Made by a program: the position numbers and the translations under genes. From Streptomyces sp. 2114.4 (GTDB lineage Bacteria; Actinomycetota; Actinomycetes; Streptomycetales; Streptomycetaceae), in contig NZ_FYEY01000001.1 of the NCBI RefSeq assembly GCF_900187385.1, positions 6,944,001 through 7,008,000 on the forward strand: a stretch of DNA of 64,000 nt, read 5' to 3'. The notes beneath the pieces were generated by a model. That model worked only from the letters and a program-made list of their open reading frames with translations. It was not told the origin of the DNA and did no database searches. Below, one piece after another: positions 7,327-16,145 of this stretch; position 1 is the first letter of the stretch, and every line of letters begins with the position of its first letter.

Positions 7327-9291
7327 GTGACGAATCCCGCGCGGATCCTCCGCACCCCCTTCACCGTCCTCGTGGTGGCGGCCGTCGCCGCCCTGCTGTC
7401 CGCCCTGACCGGACCGGCCGCCGCAGAGGCGGCGCCCCGCGAGAGCAGACCCGTCTACTCCTACGACCACGCGATACGCGAATCGGTCTGGGTGGACACA
7501 CGGCTCGACGGCGACGCGGACGGGAGGACCGACCGCGTCGCCGTCGACATCGTGCGGCCCGCCGAACCCGCACAACAGGGCCGCCGGATCCCCGTGATCA
7601 TGGACGCCAGCCCGTACTACTCCTGCTGCGGACGAGGCAACGAGAGCCAGAAGAAGACCTACGACGACCACGGCCGACCGGTCCAGTTCCCGCTCTACTA
7701 CGACAACTACTTCGTGCCGCGCGGCTATGCGACCGTCCTCGTCGATCTCGCGGGCACCAACCGCTCGGACGGCTGCACCGATGTCGGCGGCCGCTCCGAC
7801 GTCGGGTCGGCCAAGGCCGTGATCGACTGGCTCGGCGGCAGAGGCCGCGCCTATACCGCCCGTACGGGAGGCTCCCCCGTCACCGCCGACTGGTCCAACG
7901 GCAGCACCGGCATGATCGGCAAGAGCTGGGACGCCACCATCGCCAACGGCGTCGCGGCCACCGGCGTCAAGGGGCTGAAGACCATCGTCCCGATCGCCGG
8001 CATCTCCTCCTGGTACGACTACTACTTCGCCCAGGGCGCCCCGCTCTACGACTCCGGCCCCGACGCCCTCGCGGAACTGGTCAACAGCCCCGGCGCGCAC
8101 CAGCGCTGCGCCGCGATGCAGAAGAAACTCGCCGACGGTGCGCCGCGCAGCGGCGACTGGACCGGTCTGTGGACCGAACGCGACTATGTGCGCCGCGCGA
8201 GCAAGGTCCGGGCCAGCGTCTTCATGGTGCACGGCATGCAGGACCTCAACGTCCGCACCCGGCACGCCGGGCAGTGGTGGGACGCGCTCGCCCGGCACGG
8301 CGTCGAGCGCAAGATCTGGCTCTCCCAGACGGGGCATGTCGACCCCTTCGACTTCCGCCGCGGCGAGTGGGTCACGACCCTGCACCACTGGTTCGACCAC
8401 TATCTGATGGGCTACGACAACGGCATCGACCGGGCCCCGATGGCCGATATCGAGCGTTCTCCCGGCACCTGGTCCACCGACCCGCAGTGGCCCGCCCCCG
8501 GCACCCGGACCACCACCTTGCGGCCGCGCGGCGGCAGCGCACCCGGCGTCGGCGTACTGGGCACCACCAAGGCGCCGCACGGCGCGAGTGCGGCCTTCAC
8601 CGACGACCCGAAGCTGAGCGAGGCCGACTGGGCGGCCCGGATCGACGAACCGACGCCCGCCAAGGCCGGATTCAGTACCGCACCGCTACGCGCACCCCTG
8701 CGGCTGTCCGGCTCCGGCAAGGTGACGGTGACCGCCATCCCGAGCACCACGACCGCCCACGTCTCCGCCGTCCTGGTGGACCTCGGCCCCGACACCATCC
8801 GCAACTACGCGGCGGACGGCGAGGGCATCACCACCCTCGGCACGCGCACCTGCTGGGGCGCCGGCACCCCGGACGACACCGGTTGCTTCAAGGAGACCGC
8901 CGCCGACACCCGGAAGGTCGGATACACCGTCTTCAGCCGTGGCTGGGCCGACCTCGGCACCTACGCCGACCCCCACAAGGGCCGCCCGCTCACCCCGGGC
9001 AAGCGCTACACCCTCACCCTGGACCTGGCCGCGAGCGATCACCTCGTGCCCACCGGACACCGGCTTGCGCTCATCGTGGCCGGAACCGACGCCGGCCTGA
9101 TCGACCCGCCCGCGTCCACCCCGAAGCTCACCCTCGACCTCTCCCGCACCGTTGCCCAACTGCCGCTGACCGGCGGCGCCCCGGCCTTCGCACGGGCCAC
9201 CACGGGCGCGCCCCGGCACCCGGCAGCCGCCGCACCGCCGGCCGGGATCGCCCCGCCGCGCGCGATCAGCCGGATGCCGGCCGGCGGATGA
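7327..9291 (+). CDS. Secreted CocE/NonD (S15, Xaa-Pro dipeptidyl-peptidase-like) hydrolase
   Basis: 654 aa from GTG 7327. Alpha/beta hydrolase of the X-Pro dipeptidyl-peptidase/cocaine esterase family. The nucleophile lies in GMIGKSWDA (Ser200), followed by the acid in HGMQDLNVRT (Asp306) and the base in GHVDPFDF (His337); the C-terminal jelly-roll domain covers about 400-620. Residues 1-35 form a signal peptide (RILRTPFTVLVVAAVAALLSALTGPAAAEAA). An in-frame TTG at 7276 would add 17 residues before the signal and has no ribosome binding site; GTG 7327 also lacks one, and TACCGT seven bases upstream suggests a leaderless transcript. It probably acts extracellularly on proline-containing peptides with the neighbouring M1 and M14 enzymes. 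Confidence 0.9.
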   Translation: MTNPARILRTPFTVLVVAAVAALLSALTGPAAAEAAPRESRPVYSYDHAIRESVWVDTRLDGDADGRTDRVAVDIVRPAEPAQQGRRIPVIMDASPYYSCCGRGNESQKKTYDDHGRPVQFPLYYDNYFVPRGYATVLVDLAGTNRSDGCTDVGGRSDVGSAKAVIDWLGGRGRAYTARTGGSPVTADWSNGSTGMIGKSWDATIANGVAATGVKGLKTIVPIAGISSWYDYYFAQGAPLYDSGPDALAELVNSPGAHQRCAAMQKKLADGAPRSGDWTGLWTERDYVRRASKVRASVFMVHGMQDLNVRTRHAGQWWDALARHGVERKIWLSQTGHVDPFDFRRGEWVTTLHHWFDHYLMGYDNGIDRAPMADIERSPGTWSTDPQWPAPGTRTTTLRPRGGSAPGVGVLGTTKAPHGASAAFTDDPKLSEADWAARIDEPTPAKAGFSTAPLRAPLRLSGSGKVTVTAIPSTTTAHVSAVLVDLGPDTIRNYAADGEGITTLGTRTCWGAGTPDDTGCFKETAADTRKVGYTVFSRGWADLGTYADPHKGRPLTPGKRYTLTLDLAASDHLVPTGHRLALIVAGTDAGLIDPPASTPKLTLDLSRTVAQLPLTGGAPAFARATTGAPRHPAAAAPPAGIAPPRAISRMPAGG

Positions 9292-9297
9292 CCGCCC

Positions 9298-9322
9298 GGG
9301 GCCGCCCACCGCGGGCGGCCCC
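9298..9322 (+). terminator. Hairpin after the CocE-type gene
   Basis: Perfect 10-bp stem GGGGCCGCCC (9298-9307) / GGGCGGCCCC (9313-9322), 5-nt loop, no T tract. It lies 6 bp past the stop and 60 bp before the carboxypeptidase start. Confidence 0.65.
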
Positions 9323-9381
9323 GCCCCGGCCCGCACGTCACCGCACGTCACCCCCACCGCCCACCCAAGGGAGGCACCTCC

Positions 9382-10728
9382 GTGAGGTCCCGTATCTGCC
9401 GCCTCGCCCTGGGGACGCTGGTCATCGGACTGACGGCCCCCCTCCTCGGCGCGACCCCGCCGGCCCCTCCCGCCGGCGGGGCCACAACCCCCACACCCCG
9501 TACGGGATTCGAAACCAGCCATGGTGCCCGCTGGACCAGCGAAGCCGAGGAGCAGACGTTCCTCACCACCGTCGACCGCGCCTCGGCGCGGGTGCGCGTC
9601 GACCGGATCGGCACCACGCGGCAGGGCCGCCCGATCCGGCTCGTCAGGATCGGCGCCCCGGCCCCCGAGCGCCCGGCGGACGTCCGCCGCGGCAACTCCG
9701 TCCTGTTGGTGTGCTCCCAGCACGGTGACGAACCCGCCGGGCGCGAGGCGTGTCTGACCACCGTCCGCACCCTCGCCTACAGCAAGGCCCCGGCCGTCCG
9801 GCGGCTCCTGGAGCACACCAGCGTGCTGGTCCTCCCGACCGCCAACCCCGACGGCCGGGCCGCGGACACCCGGGGCAACTCCGATGGCGTGGACATCAAC
9901 CGCGACCACTTGGCCCTGCACACCGCCGAGTCCCGCGCGACGGCCACCGTCCTCCGCGACTACCGCCCCGACACCCTCCTCGACCTGCACGAATACGGCC
10001 CCACCGCGCCGTATTACCAAAAGGACCTGCTGTCCCTGTGGCCCCGCAACCTCAACACCGCCGACGGGGTGCACCGCGAGGCCACCGCGCTCTCCCGGGA
10101 CTTCGTCGAACCCGCCGTCCGCCGCGCCGGATTCTCCACCGGCGTCTACGGCATCTGGACCGACCCGGAGACCGGCGACCCGGTCAAGCAGGTCGCGGGC
10201 GACGGCCAGGAACGGATTCTGCGCAACGCCACCGGCGTGAAGGGCTCGGTCGGACTGCTCGTCGAGACCCGGGTCGACGCCCTCACCGCCGCCGAGAAGG
10301 CTGACCCCGTGTTCAACAACCGGCGCCGGGTGGACTCCCAACTGGCCGCGCTGAAGGCCGCGTTCACCTTCGCCGTCCGGCACCGCCCGCGCATCGAGGC
10401 GGCCACCACCGCCGCCCGCCTCGCCGGTTACGCCGACCACGGCCCGGTCTACCTCGGCGGTGCGGACAACGAACTCCCCGGGGCCGACGAGATCCTGGCC
10501 GCCCCGCCCTGCGCCTACCGTCTGGACGCGGAACGGTTCGCGCAGGTCAAGGACGTACTGGCGCTGCACGGAGTCCTCTGGAAGCGGGCCGGCGACGGCG
10601 CCGTGGTACCGCTGCGCCAGTCGCTGCGCACGCTCGTCCCGCTGCTGTTGGACCAACGGGCCGGTTATCACCTTACGGTCGCGAAGCCCATGAACGTCTG
10701 CCCTCGTGTGGTAGGGGGTAACGGGTAA
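9382..10728 (+). CDS. Secreted M14-family zinc carboxypeptidase
   Basis: 448 aa. Metallocarboxypeptidase fold: zinc ligands His114 and Glu117 in QHGDEPAGRE, the NPDG and NRD substrate-binding motifs, third ligand His203 in LDLHEYG, and a general-base Glu in LLVETRVDA (Glu295). Signal peptide at residues 1-24 (LALGTLVIGLTAPLLGA core). GTG 9382 is preceded by GGGAGG at 9369-9374 with good spacing. It follows the CocE-type gene by 90 bp in the same direction and may be co-expressed. The family includes cell-wall peptide and protein carboxypeptidases; substrate cannot be assigned. Confidence 0.9.
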   Translation: MRSRICRLALGTLVIGLTAPLLGATPPAPPAGGATTPTPRTGFETSHGARWTSEAEEQTFLTTVDRASARVRVDRIGTTRQGRPIRLVRIGAPAPERPADVRRGNSVLLVCSQHGDEPAGREACLTTVRTLAYSKAPAVRRLLEHTSVLVLPTANPDGRAADTRGNSDGVDINRDHLALHTAESRATATVLRDYRPDTLLDLHEYGPTAPYYQKDLLSLWPRNLNTADGVHREATALSRDFVEPAVRRAGFSTGVYGIWTDPETGDPVKQVAGDGQERILRNATGVKGSVGLLVETRVDALTAAEKADPVFNNRRRVDSQLAALKAAFTFAVRHRPRIEAATTAARLAGYADHGPVYLGGADNELPGADEILAAPPCAYRLDAERFAQVKDVLALHGVLWKRAGDGAVVPLRQSLRTLVPLLLDQRAGYHLTVAKPMNVCPRVVGGNG

Positions 10729-10766
10729 GGAAAATATGGCCCATTGAAGTACATGGAAAGGTTGAC

Positions 10767-12550
10767 GTGTCGGACACAGTCAAAGGAGCCAGAGACGGGG
10801 GTGCCACCCCTTCCCTCGCGGATCTTCCCGAAGACCCGCGGCGGACCGGGCCCCCGCAGACCGACCGTGTGGTCTTCGGTGTGACCGCGCTGCTCACCCT
10901 CGCCTTCATCGCCTGGGGAGCGACCTCCACCGAATCCCTCAAGAACGCCTCGACATCCATGCTGAACTGGGTGATCGACAACGGCGGCTGGGCGTTCGTG
11001 CTCTCCGCCTCCGGCTTTGTGATCTTCGCGATCTGGCTCGCCGTGAGCAAGTACGGCCGGATCACCCTCGGCAAGGAGGGCGAGGACCCCGAGTTCCGGA
11101 CCGTGTCCTGGATCGCGATGATGTTCAGTGCGGGCATGGGCATCGGCCTGATGTTCTACGGCGTCAGCGAGCCACTGGGGCACTTCACCAAACCCCCGCC
11201 GGGAACCGACCCCAAGGACGCCGCCCAGGCGATGGACACCGCGATGGCGACCACGATGTTCCACTGGACGCTGCACCCGTGGGCCATCTACGCGGTCGTG
11301 GGGCTGGCCATCGCTTACAGTTGCTTCCGGCGGGGGAGGCGGCAGACGATAAGCGCGGTGTTCACCCCACTGATCGGGACCCGGCGGGCGAACGGCTGGG
11401 GCGGTCAGGTCATCGACATCCTGGCCATCTTCGCCACCCTCTTCGGCTCCGCGGCCTCGCTCGGGCTCGGCGCGCTGCAGATCGGCAGCGGCATCAAGGT
11501 GCTCGGCTGGATGGACAGCGTCAGCACCAGCCTGCTGGTCGTCATCATCACCGTGCTGACCATCGCCTTCATTCTGTCCGCGGTCTCCGGCATCGCCAAG
11601 GGCGTCCAGATGCTGTCCAACATCAATATGGTGCTGGCGGTGATCCTGGCGGTCTTCGTGTTCGTGGTCGGCCCGACCATCCTCATCCTCAACCTGGTGC
11701 CGACCTCCCTCGGCTCGTTCATCGGCGAGCTGCCGCAACTGGCGGGCCGTACGGAGGCCAGCAGCGGCGCCGACGTGGGCAGCTGGCTGCGCAGCTGGAC
11801 GGTCTTCTACTGGGCGTGGTGGATCTCCTGGACGCCCTTCGTCGGGATGTTCATCGCCCGGATCAGCCGGGGCCGGACGATCCGCCAGTTCATCGGCGGC
11901 GTCATCCTCGTTCCGAGCGTGGTCAGCCTGGCGTGGTTCGCGGTCTTCGGCGGCTCGGCGATGAAGCTCCAGGCCGACAAGAAGCTCAGCGGGTCGAGCA
12001 CCCCCGAAGGCCACCTCTTCGACGTGCTGCACCAGTATCCGCTCGCCACGGTCATGAGCATCCTGGTCATGGTCCTGGTAGGCATCTTCTTCGTCTCCGG
12101 CGCCGATGCCGCCTCCATCGTCATGGGCACCCTGTCGCAGAAGGGCACCTTCGAGCCGACCCGGCTCGTGGTGGTCTTCTGGGGGTGGTGACCGGCGCGG
12201 TCGCCGCGATCATGCTGCTGATCGGCGGCGGCTCGGGCGACGCCCTGACCGGACTGCAGAATCTGACGATCCTGGTCGCGGTGCCGTTCATGGTCGTGAT
12301 GATCGCCATGTGCTGGGCGCTGATGCGCGATCTGCGCAGCGATCCGCTGATCGTGCGCGGCCAGAAGGGCGAGGAGGCCGTCGAGATGGCCGTGATCGCG
12401 GGCCATGAGCAGTACGACGGCGACTTCGAGTTCCGGATCGGGCCGGGCGGCAACGGGAACGGTGAGGACCGTGGGGACGCCGAGGACCGCGGGAACACCG
12501 ACTGCGCCGGGGCCCGGAGCGGCGAACCCTCCCGGAGCACGACTCCTTGA
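10767..12550 (+). pseudogene. BCCT-family glycine betaine/choline transporter, frameshifted
   Basis: Sodium- or proton-coupled osmolyte importer of the BCCT family. The first frame (10767-12191) gives 474 aa with GMGIGLMFYGVSEPLGHF and the signature WAWWISWTPFVGMFIARISRGRT, about ten TM helices, then stops at VVVFWGW. The homologous continuation VVTGAVAAIMLLIGGGSGDAL, with the last helices and a charged tail, is in the next frame through 12550. Adding one G to the five-G run at 12181-12185 restores one protein of about 594 aa, normal for BCCT. Either a real one-base deletion or a sequencing slip in the homopolymer. GTG 10767 has GGAAAGG upstream. Confidence 0.9.
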
Positions 12551-12614
12551 CGAACTGTTCACCTGACGGACGCGTCCCTCCGGGAATGCGCACCGAGGTG
12601 CCGTAGGCGCAGGT

Positions 12615-12650
12615 GAGGGGCCTGCCGGAGCCACCTCCGGCAGGCCCCTC
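12615..12650 (+). terminator. Strong terminator after the BCCT gene
   Basis: Perfect 16-bp stem (12615-12630 with 12635-12650), 4-nt loop CCAC. No T tract, as common in high-GC actinomycetes. Bases 12651-12888 beyond it hold no recognisable feature. Confidence 0.85.
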
Positions 12651-12888
12651 CGGCCGTCCGGGGCCCCGCCGCGGCCCGTGACCCCGCCGTCGGCCGGTGC
12701 GGGTCCGGGGGTGTGCCGAGCGGATTTGCCCCGGGCCGGGGGCGGTATGTCACAGTGGGCCGTCCCGGTCGGCCGGGCGCGCGCGTGCGCAGCCGCTGCC
12801 GGGCTCCCCCCTGTACCCAGATGGACGGTCTCCGGTCGCGCATGGGCGTGTCCGGGCCGTTCGCCTCCCTTAACTTCCTCAGAGAGCG

Positions 12889-13650
12889 ATGCAGGCAACG
12901 ACTCTTCTCCCCCGGACCACAGACCTGTTCGACCAGGGCCTGGAGCGGCAAACCGGCGGCGCGCTGCTGCGCTTCGGCGCGGCACGGCGCCGTCCGGCCG
13001 GCCGCATCAGCTGGTCGGGCCAGGGCGCCGCCGCCTGGCTCGACGACGCCCGCGGGCATCTGTGGTGCGTCGGCGAACCGGATCCGGCCGCCGGGCTGGT
13101 GCTGCGTGCCGCGCAGGGCCTGCCCGAGCGGGTGCGGGAGTTCACCGGGCCGCGCGGCACCGCCGGCCAGGTCAGGCGACATCTGCCGGTGACCGACGTC
13201 GTGGAGTGGATCTTCCGTTGGACGCTGGAGGAACCGCCCGTACACCCGGCGGAGGAGCGGGTGGTCACCCTTGACGCCTCGCACCACGGGGAACTGCTCG
13301 GCTTCCTCAACGAGCACAGCCCGGCCCACTCCACCGGCCCCGGCTCCAGTGACGTGACCCTGTGGGTGGGGATCCGCGGCACGGACGGGCAGCTGGTGGC
13401 CTGCGGCGCCCTGAGCAGTCTGCGGGACAGCGGGGCTCCGCTGATGGCGTCCGTCGCCACGGACGCCCGCCAGCGCGGTCAGGGACTCGGCGCGGCCCTG
13501 ACCTCGTGGCTGACCCGGTACGCCGTACGCCGCCACGGCTTCTGCACGCTGTGGCAGCTCGCGGACAACGCTCCCGCCGAACGGCTCTACGACCGCCTCG
13601 GCTACCGCAACGAGGACCCCTGCGTGTCGGCGCGGATCGCCACCGGCTGA
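12889..13650 (+). CDS. GNAT-family N-acetyltransferase
   Basis: 253 aa cytoplasmic protein. The C-terminal half has the acetyl-CoA-binding motif A (SVATDARQRGQGLGAALTSWL, residues about 187-207) and the following LADNAPAERLYDRLGYR, characteristic of FR47-like GNAT acetyltransferases; the N-terminal half is a degenerate GNAT-like repeat. Start ATG 12889 has only a weak purine stretch (AGAGAG) upstream. It converges on the D-Ala-D-Ala carboxypeptidase gene with a shared hairpin between. Acceptor unknown. Confidence 0.85.
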   Translation: MQATTLLPRTTDLFDQGLERQTGGALLRFGAARRRPAGRISWSGQGAAAWLDDARGHLWCVGEPDPAAGLVLRAAQGLPERVREFTGPRGTAGQVRRHLPVTDVVEWIFRWTLEEPPVHPAEERVVTLDASHHGELLGFLNEHSPAHSTGPGSSDVTLWVGIRGTDGQLVACGALSSLRDSGAPLMASVATDARQRGQGLGAALTSWLTRYAVRRHGFCTLWQLADNAPAERLYDRLGYRNEDPCVSARIATG

Positions 13651-13711
13651 CCGGCGGCGCCGTCCCGGCCGGCCTCGTGCCGAGCGGTGGCGGCCGGACC
13701 CGGGACGCCGA

Positions 13712-13751
13712 AGGGGCCTGCGCACGGCCGGATGGCTGCGCACAGGCCCCT
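13712..13751. terminator. Bidirectional hairpin between convergent genes
   Basis: Stem AGGGGCCTG (13712-13720) / CAGGCCCCT (13743-13751), extended by CGCA/TGCG across a 2-nt bulge. It lies between the GNAT gene and the convergent carboxypeptidase gene. Confidence 0.75.
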
Positions 13752-13769
13752 CGTACGTCCCGGAACGGG

Positions 13770-14672
13770 CTACTTCTTGAAGCCGTAGTCCATCAGCTTC
13801 TTGGCGTCCGCGGTGCGGTTGACCACCGAGGAGGAGGCCAGGACCGTGCCGATGACCGTCTTGCCACCCCGGGTGGCGGCGAAGACCAGGCAGTACTTGG
13901 CCTCCGGACCTGAGCCGGTCTTGACGCCGATGGTGCCCGAGTAGCTGCCGAGCAGGCCGTTGGTGTTCTCCCACGACATGTTGCGGTATCCACCGCTCTT
14001 CGTCGTGACCTTCTGCGTGGTCGACTTCGTCTTCACGACCGTACGGAAGGTGGAGTACTTCATCGCGCTGCTCGCCAGCTTGGTCAGGTCGCGCGGCGTC
14101 GAGTAGTTCGCGCCCTTCCCGATGCCGTCGAACGAATCGAAGTGCGTGTTCTTCAGGCCCAGGGACTTGGCGGTGGAGTTCATCTTGCCGATGAACGACT
14201 TCACGCGCGCGGCCCGGGTCGAGCCGCTGCCGAACTTGTCGGCCAGCGCGTATGCCGCGTCGCAGCCGGACGGGAGCATCAGCCCGTACAGCAGCTGGCG
14301 GACGGTGACCTTGTCGCCGACGATCAGCTTGGCCGAGGAGGCCCAGTTGTTGTCGACGATGTAGTCGCTGTACGCCTTCTGGACCGTGACCTTGGCGTCC
14401 AGGTCGAGGTTCGCCTGCGCCAGCACCACCCGAGCCGTCATGATCTTGGTGGTGGAGCCGGTGGACCTGCGGGTGTCAGCGGCCTTGGTGAAGAGGGACT
14501 TCCCCGTGCCGTTGTTCATCACGAAGCCGCCCTTGGCGACGATCGTGGGGGGCGTGGGCGTGGCGGCCTGTGCCGGAGCGGCGAGCGCCCCGGCGGTCAG
14601 GACGGCTCCCGCGGTGACAACCGCCGCGGATGCGCGACGCATGCCCCTTTTGCCGATTTTGCGGTTTTTCAA
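13770..14672 (-). CDS. D-alanyl-D-alanine carboxypeptidase (S11), secreted
   Basis: 300 aa penicillin-binding-type serine peptidase trimming peptidoglycan stem peptides outside the membrane. Motifs: S73-T-T-K76 with catalytic Ser, K251-T-G253, and at the SxN position S135-G-C137, where Asn is replaced by Cys. Signal peptide: basic KNRKIGKRGMRR then AVVTAGAVLTAGALAAPAQA. There is no C-terminal membrane anchor and no PBP5_C domain, so it may be released or wall-associated. The start is TTG 14672: GGAG sits 8 bp upstream, whereas the ATG ten codons later has AAGGGG almost touching it. Confidence 0.9.
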   Translation of the reverse strand: MKNRKIGKRGMRRASAAVVTAGAVLTAGALAAPAQAATPTPPTIVAKGGFVMNNGTGKSLFTKAADTRRSTGSTTKIMTARVVLAQANLDLDAKVTVQKAYSDYIVDNNWASSAKLIVGDKVTVRQLLYGLMLPSGCDAAYALADKFGSGSTRAARVKSFIGKMNSTAKSLGLKNTHFDSFDGIGKGANYSTPRDLTKLASSAMKYSTFRTVVKTKSTTQKVTTKSGGYRNMSWENTNGLLGSYSGTIGVKTGSGPEAKYCLVFAATRGGKTVIGTVLASSSVVNRTADAKKLMDYGFKK

Positions 14673-14879
14673 AATGTATACTCCAAATGCCCCTGAAGTG
14701 CGGCGATATGGAAATGCCGCTTGCTCATGAGACGCACGAGACCGGTGAAAGGATGTGCGCCCTTGGGCGGCAACTTCATCTCGTCCGGCGCCGATTCACA
14801 AGTCCCGGGTGCCCCGTCGGCCGTCCGGTGGACAGGCGTCACACGCCCGGCGCCGAGGCCGGGCGGGGCGTCGCCACCG

Positions 14880-15914
14880 TCAGCGGCCCCGTGGCCCGTC
14901 ACCCTCCCGGAGGGCCCATACGCTCCGCAGCACCTCGTCCGCGCATCCCCACGACACGGTCACCCCCGCGCCCCCGTGCCCGTAGTTGTGGACGCACGGC
15001 GTGCCGTCGGGCAGCCGTTCCACCGCCAGCCGCACCGCCGGCCGGGCCGGACGCAGCCCGACCTTGTGCTCCCGTATCCGGGCCCTGGCCAGCTCGGGGA
15101 AGCGGCGCGTACAGCGCGCCACGATCGCCTCCGCCACCGCCGGATCGGGCTCCCGCGCCCACGCGTTCTCCCGCGCCGTCCCGCCCAGCACCACGCCGTA
15201 CGGCTGCGGCAGCACATACGTCGTGTCCGCCGAACCCGCGTCGGCGGACACGTACCACTCCTCGATACCGGGGTTCTCCACGATCACCAGCTGCCCCTGG
15301 ACCGGATGGACGTCCGGATCGGGTACGAGCTCACGCGCGCCCAGCCCCGAGCAGTTCACCACCACGTCGGCGGTCCGGCCGGCCGCGGTCAGTGAGGTGA
15401 TCTCACGCCGTTCCACGCTGCCGCCCGCGGCCGTCAACCGCCGTTCCAGGTAGCGGAGATGGGCCGGCATGTCGACCAGGGGGGTACGGGCCCGCCACCC
15501 GGCCGCATGCCCCTCGGGGAGCTCCTGTGCGCTCGCCCGCCGCAATCCGGGCACCGCGGCGTACCAGGCGGCCAGATCGTCGTCGGAACGGTCGCCGGGG
15601 TGCGCGTCCCGCCCACCGCCCGTCGCGTCCGTCATCGTGCCCGTCACCATCCGGGCGCCCGTCTCCTCCGGCCGCCGGGCGAGCGTGGTGAGCACGTGGA
15701 AGGACCGCACGGACCACTCGACCGCCCGCTCGTAGGGCCGGATGCGGTACGGCCAGCACAGCCCGCCGGCCACCGCCGAGGTCGTGGCGCCCGCGGCGTC
15801 CCGGCTCACCACCCGCACCCGGTGCCCGTCCTCCGCCAGCGCGATCGCCGAGGTCAGGCCGATCACGCCGCCGCCGATCACCGCTACGTCCATGCCACCT
15901 GTGTTGATCGCCAT
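14880..15914 (-). CDS. D-amino-acid oxidase-like FAD flavoprotein
   Basis: 344 aa. FAD-dependent DAO family: N-terminal Rossmann motif VAVIGGGVIGLTSAIALAE and the C-terminal signature CVHNYGHGGAGVTVSWGCA, which matches the D-amino-acid oxidase pattern closely. The reaction would be oxidative deamination of D-amino acids to keto acids with H2O2. No signal peptide. ATG 15914 is chosen; ATG 15893 (MDVAV) is an alternative placing the Rossmann motif at the extreme N-terminus. Its place upstream of the D-Ala-D-Ala carboxypeptidase gene, same strand, suggests a possible role in recycling D-Ala, which is inference only. Confidence 0.9.
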   Translation of the reverse strand: MAINTGGMDVAVIGGGVIGLTSAIALAEDGHRVRVVSRDAAGATTSAVAGGLCWPYRIRPYERAVEWSVRSFHVLTTLARRPEETGARMVTGTMTDATGGGRDAHPGDRSDDDLAAWYAAVPGLRRASAQELPEGHAAGWRARTPLVDMPAHLRYLERRLTAAGGSVERREITSLTAAGRTADVVVNCSGLGARELVPDPDVHPVQGQLVIVENPGIEEWYVSADAGSADTTYVLPQPYGVVLGGTARENAWAREPDPAVAEAIVARCTRRFPELARARIREHKVGLRPARPAVRLAVERLPDGTPCVHNYGHGGAGVTVSWGCADEVLRSVWALREGDGPRGR

Positions 15915-16145
15915 GGCGGGACGGTAACGGGTGGGGCGGGCCCTGACGAGGGTGGGGGAGGCAAGACCGGACGGCCGGGGACCGCGGGGGGGCGCCGCCT
16001 TCCTGCCGTGCGCTCGTGATCTTGTGGTAACCCCGCGGCGGTGGTCCGGACAAGCCCGGACCTTAGGGTGGTAGCAGCACCGTTGGCCGATGTCGCCCCT
16101 CGGATTCCGCTCTTTCCGTCCGTACGCCGTCGTCTGAGGAGGCTC

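Noticed and set aside
8686..10671. A 661-codon minus-strand frame spanning the CocE- and M14-type genes
   Set aside because: It covers two well-supported plus-strand genes and encodes a low-complexity Gly/Arg/Val protein with no motif.
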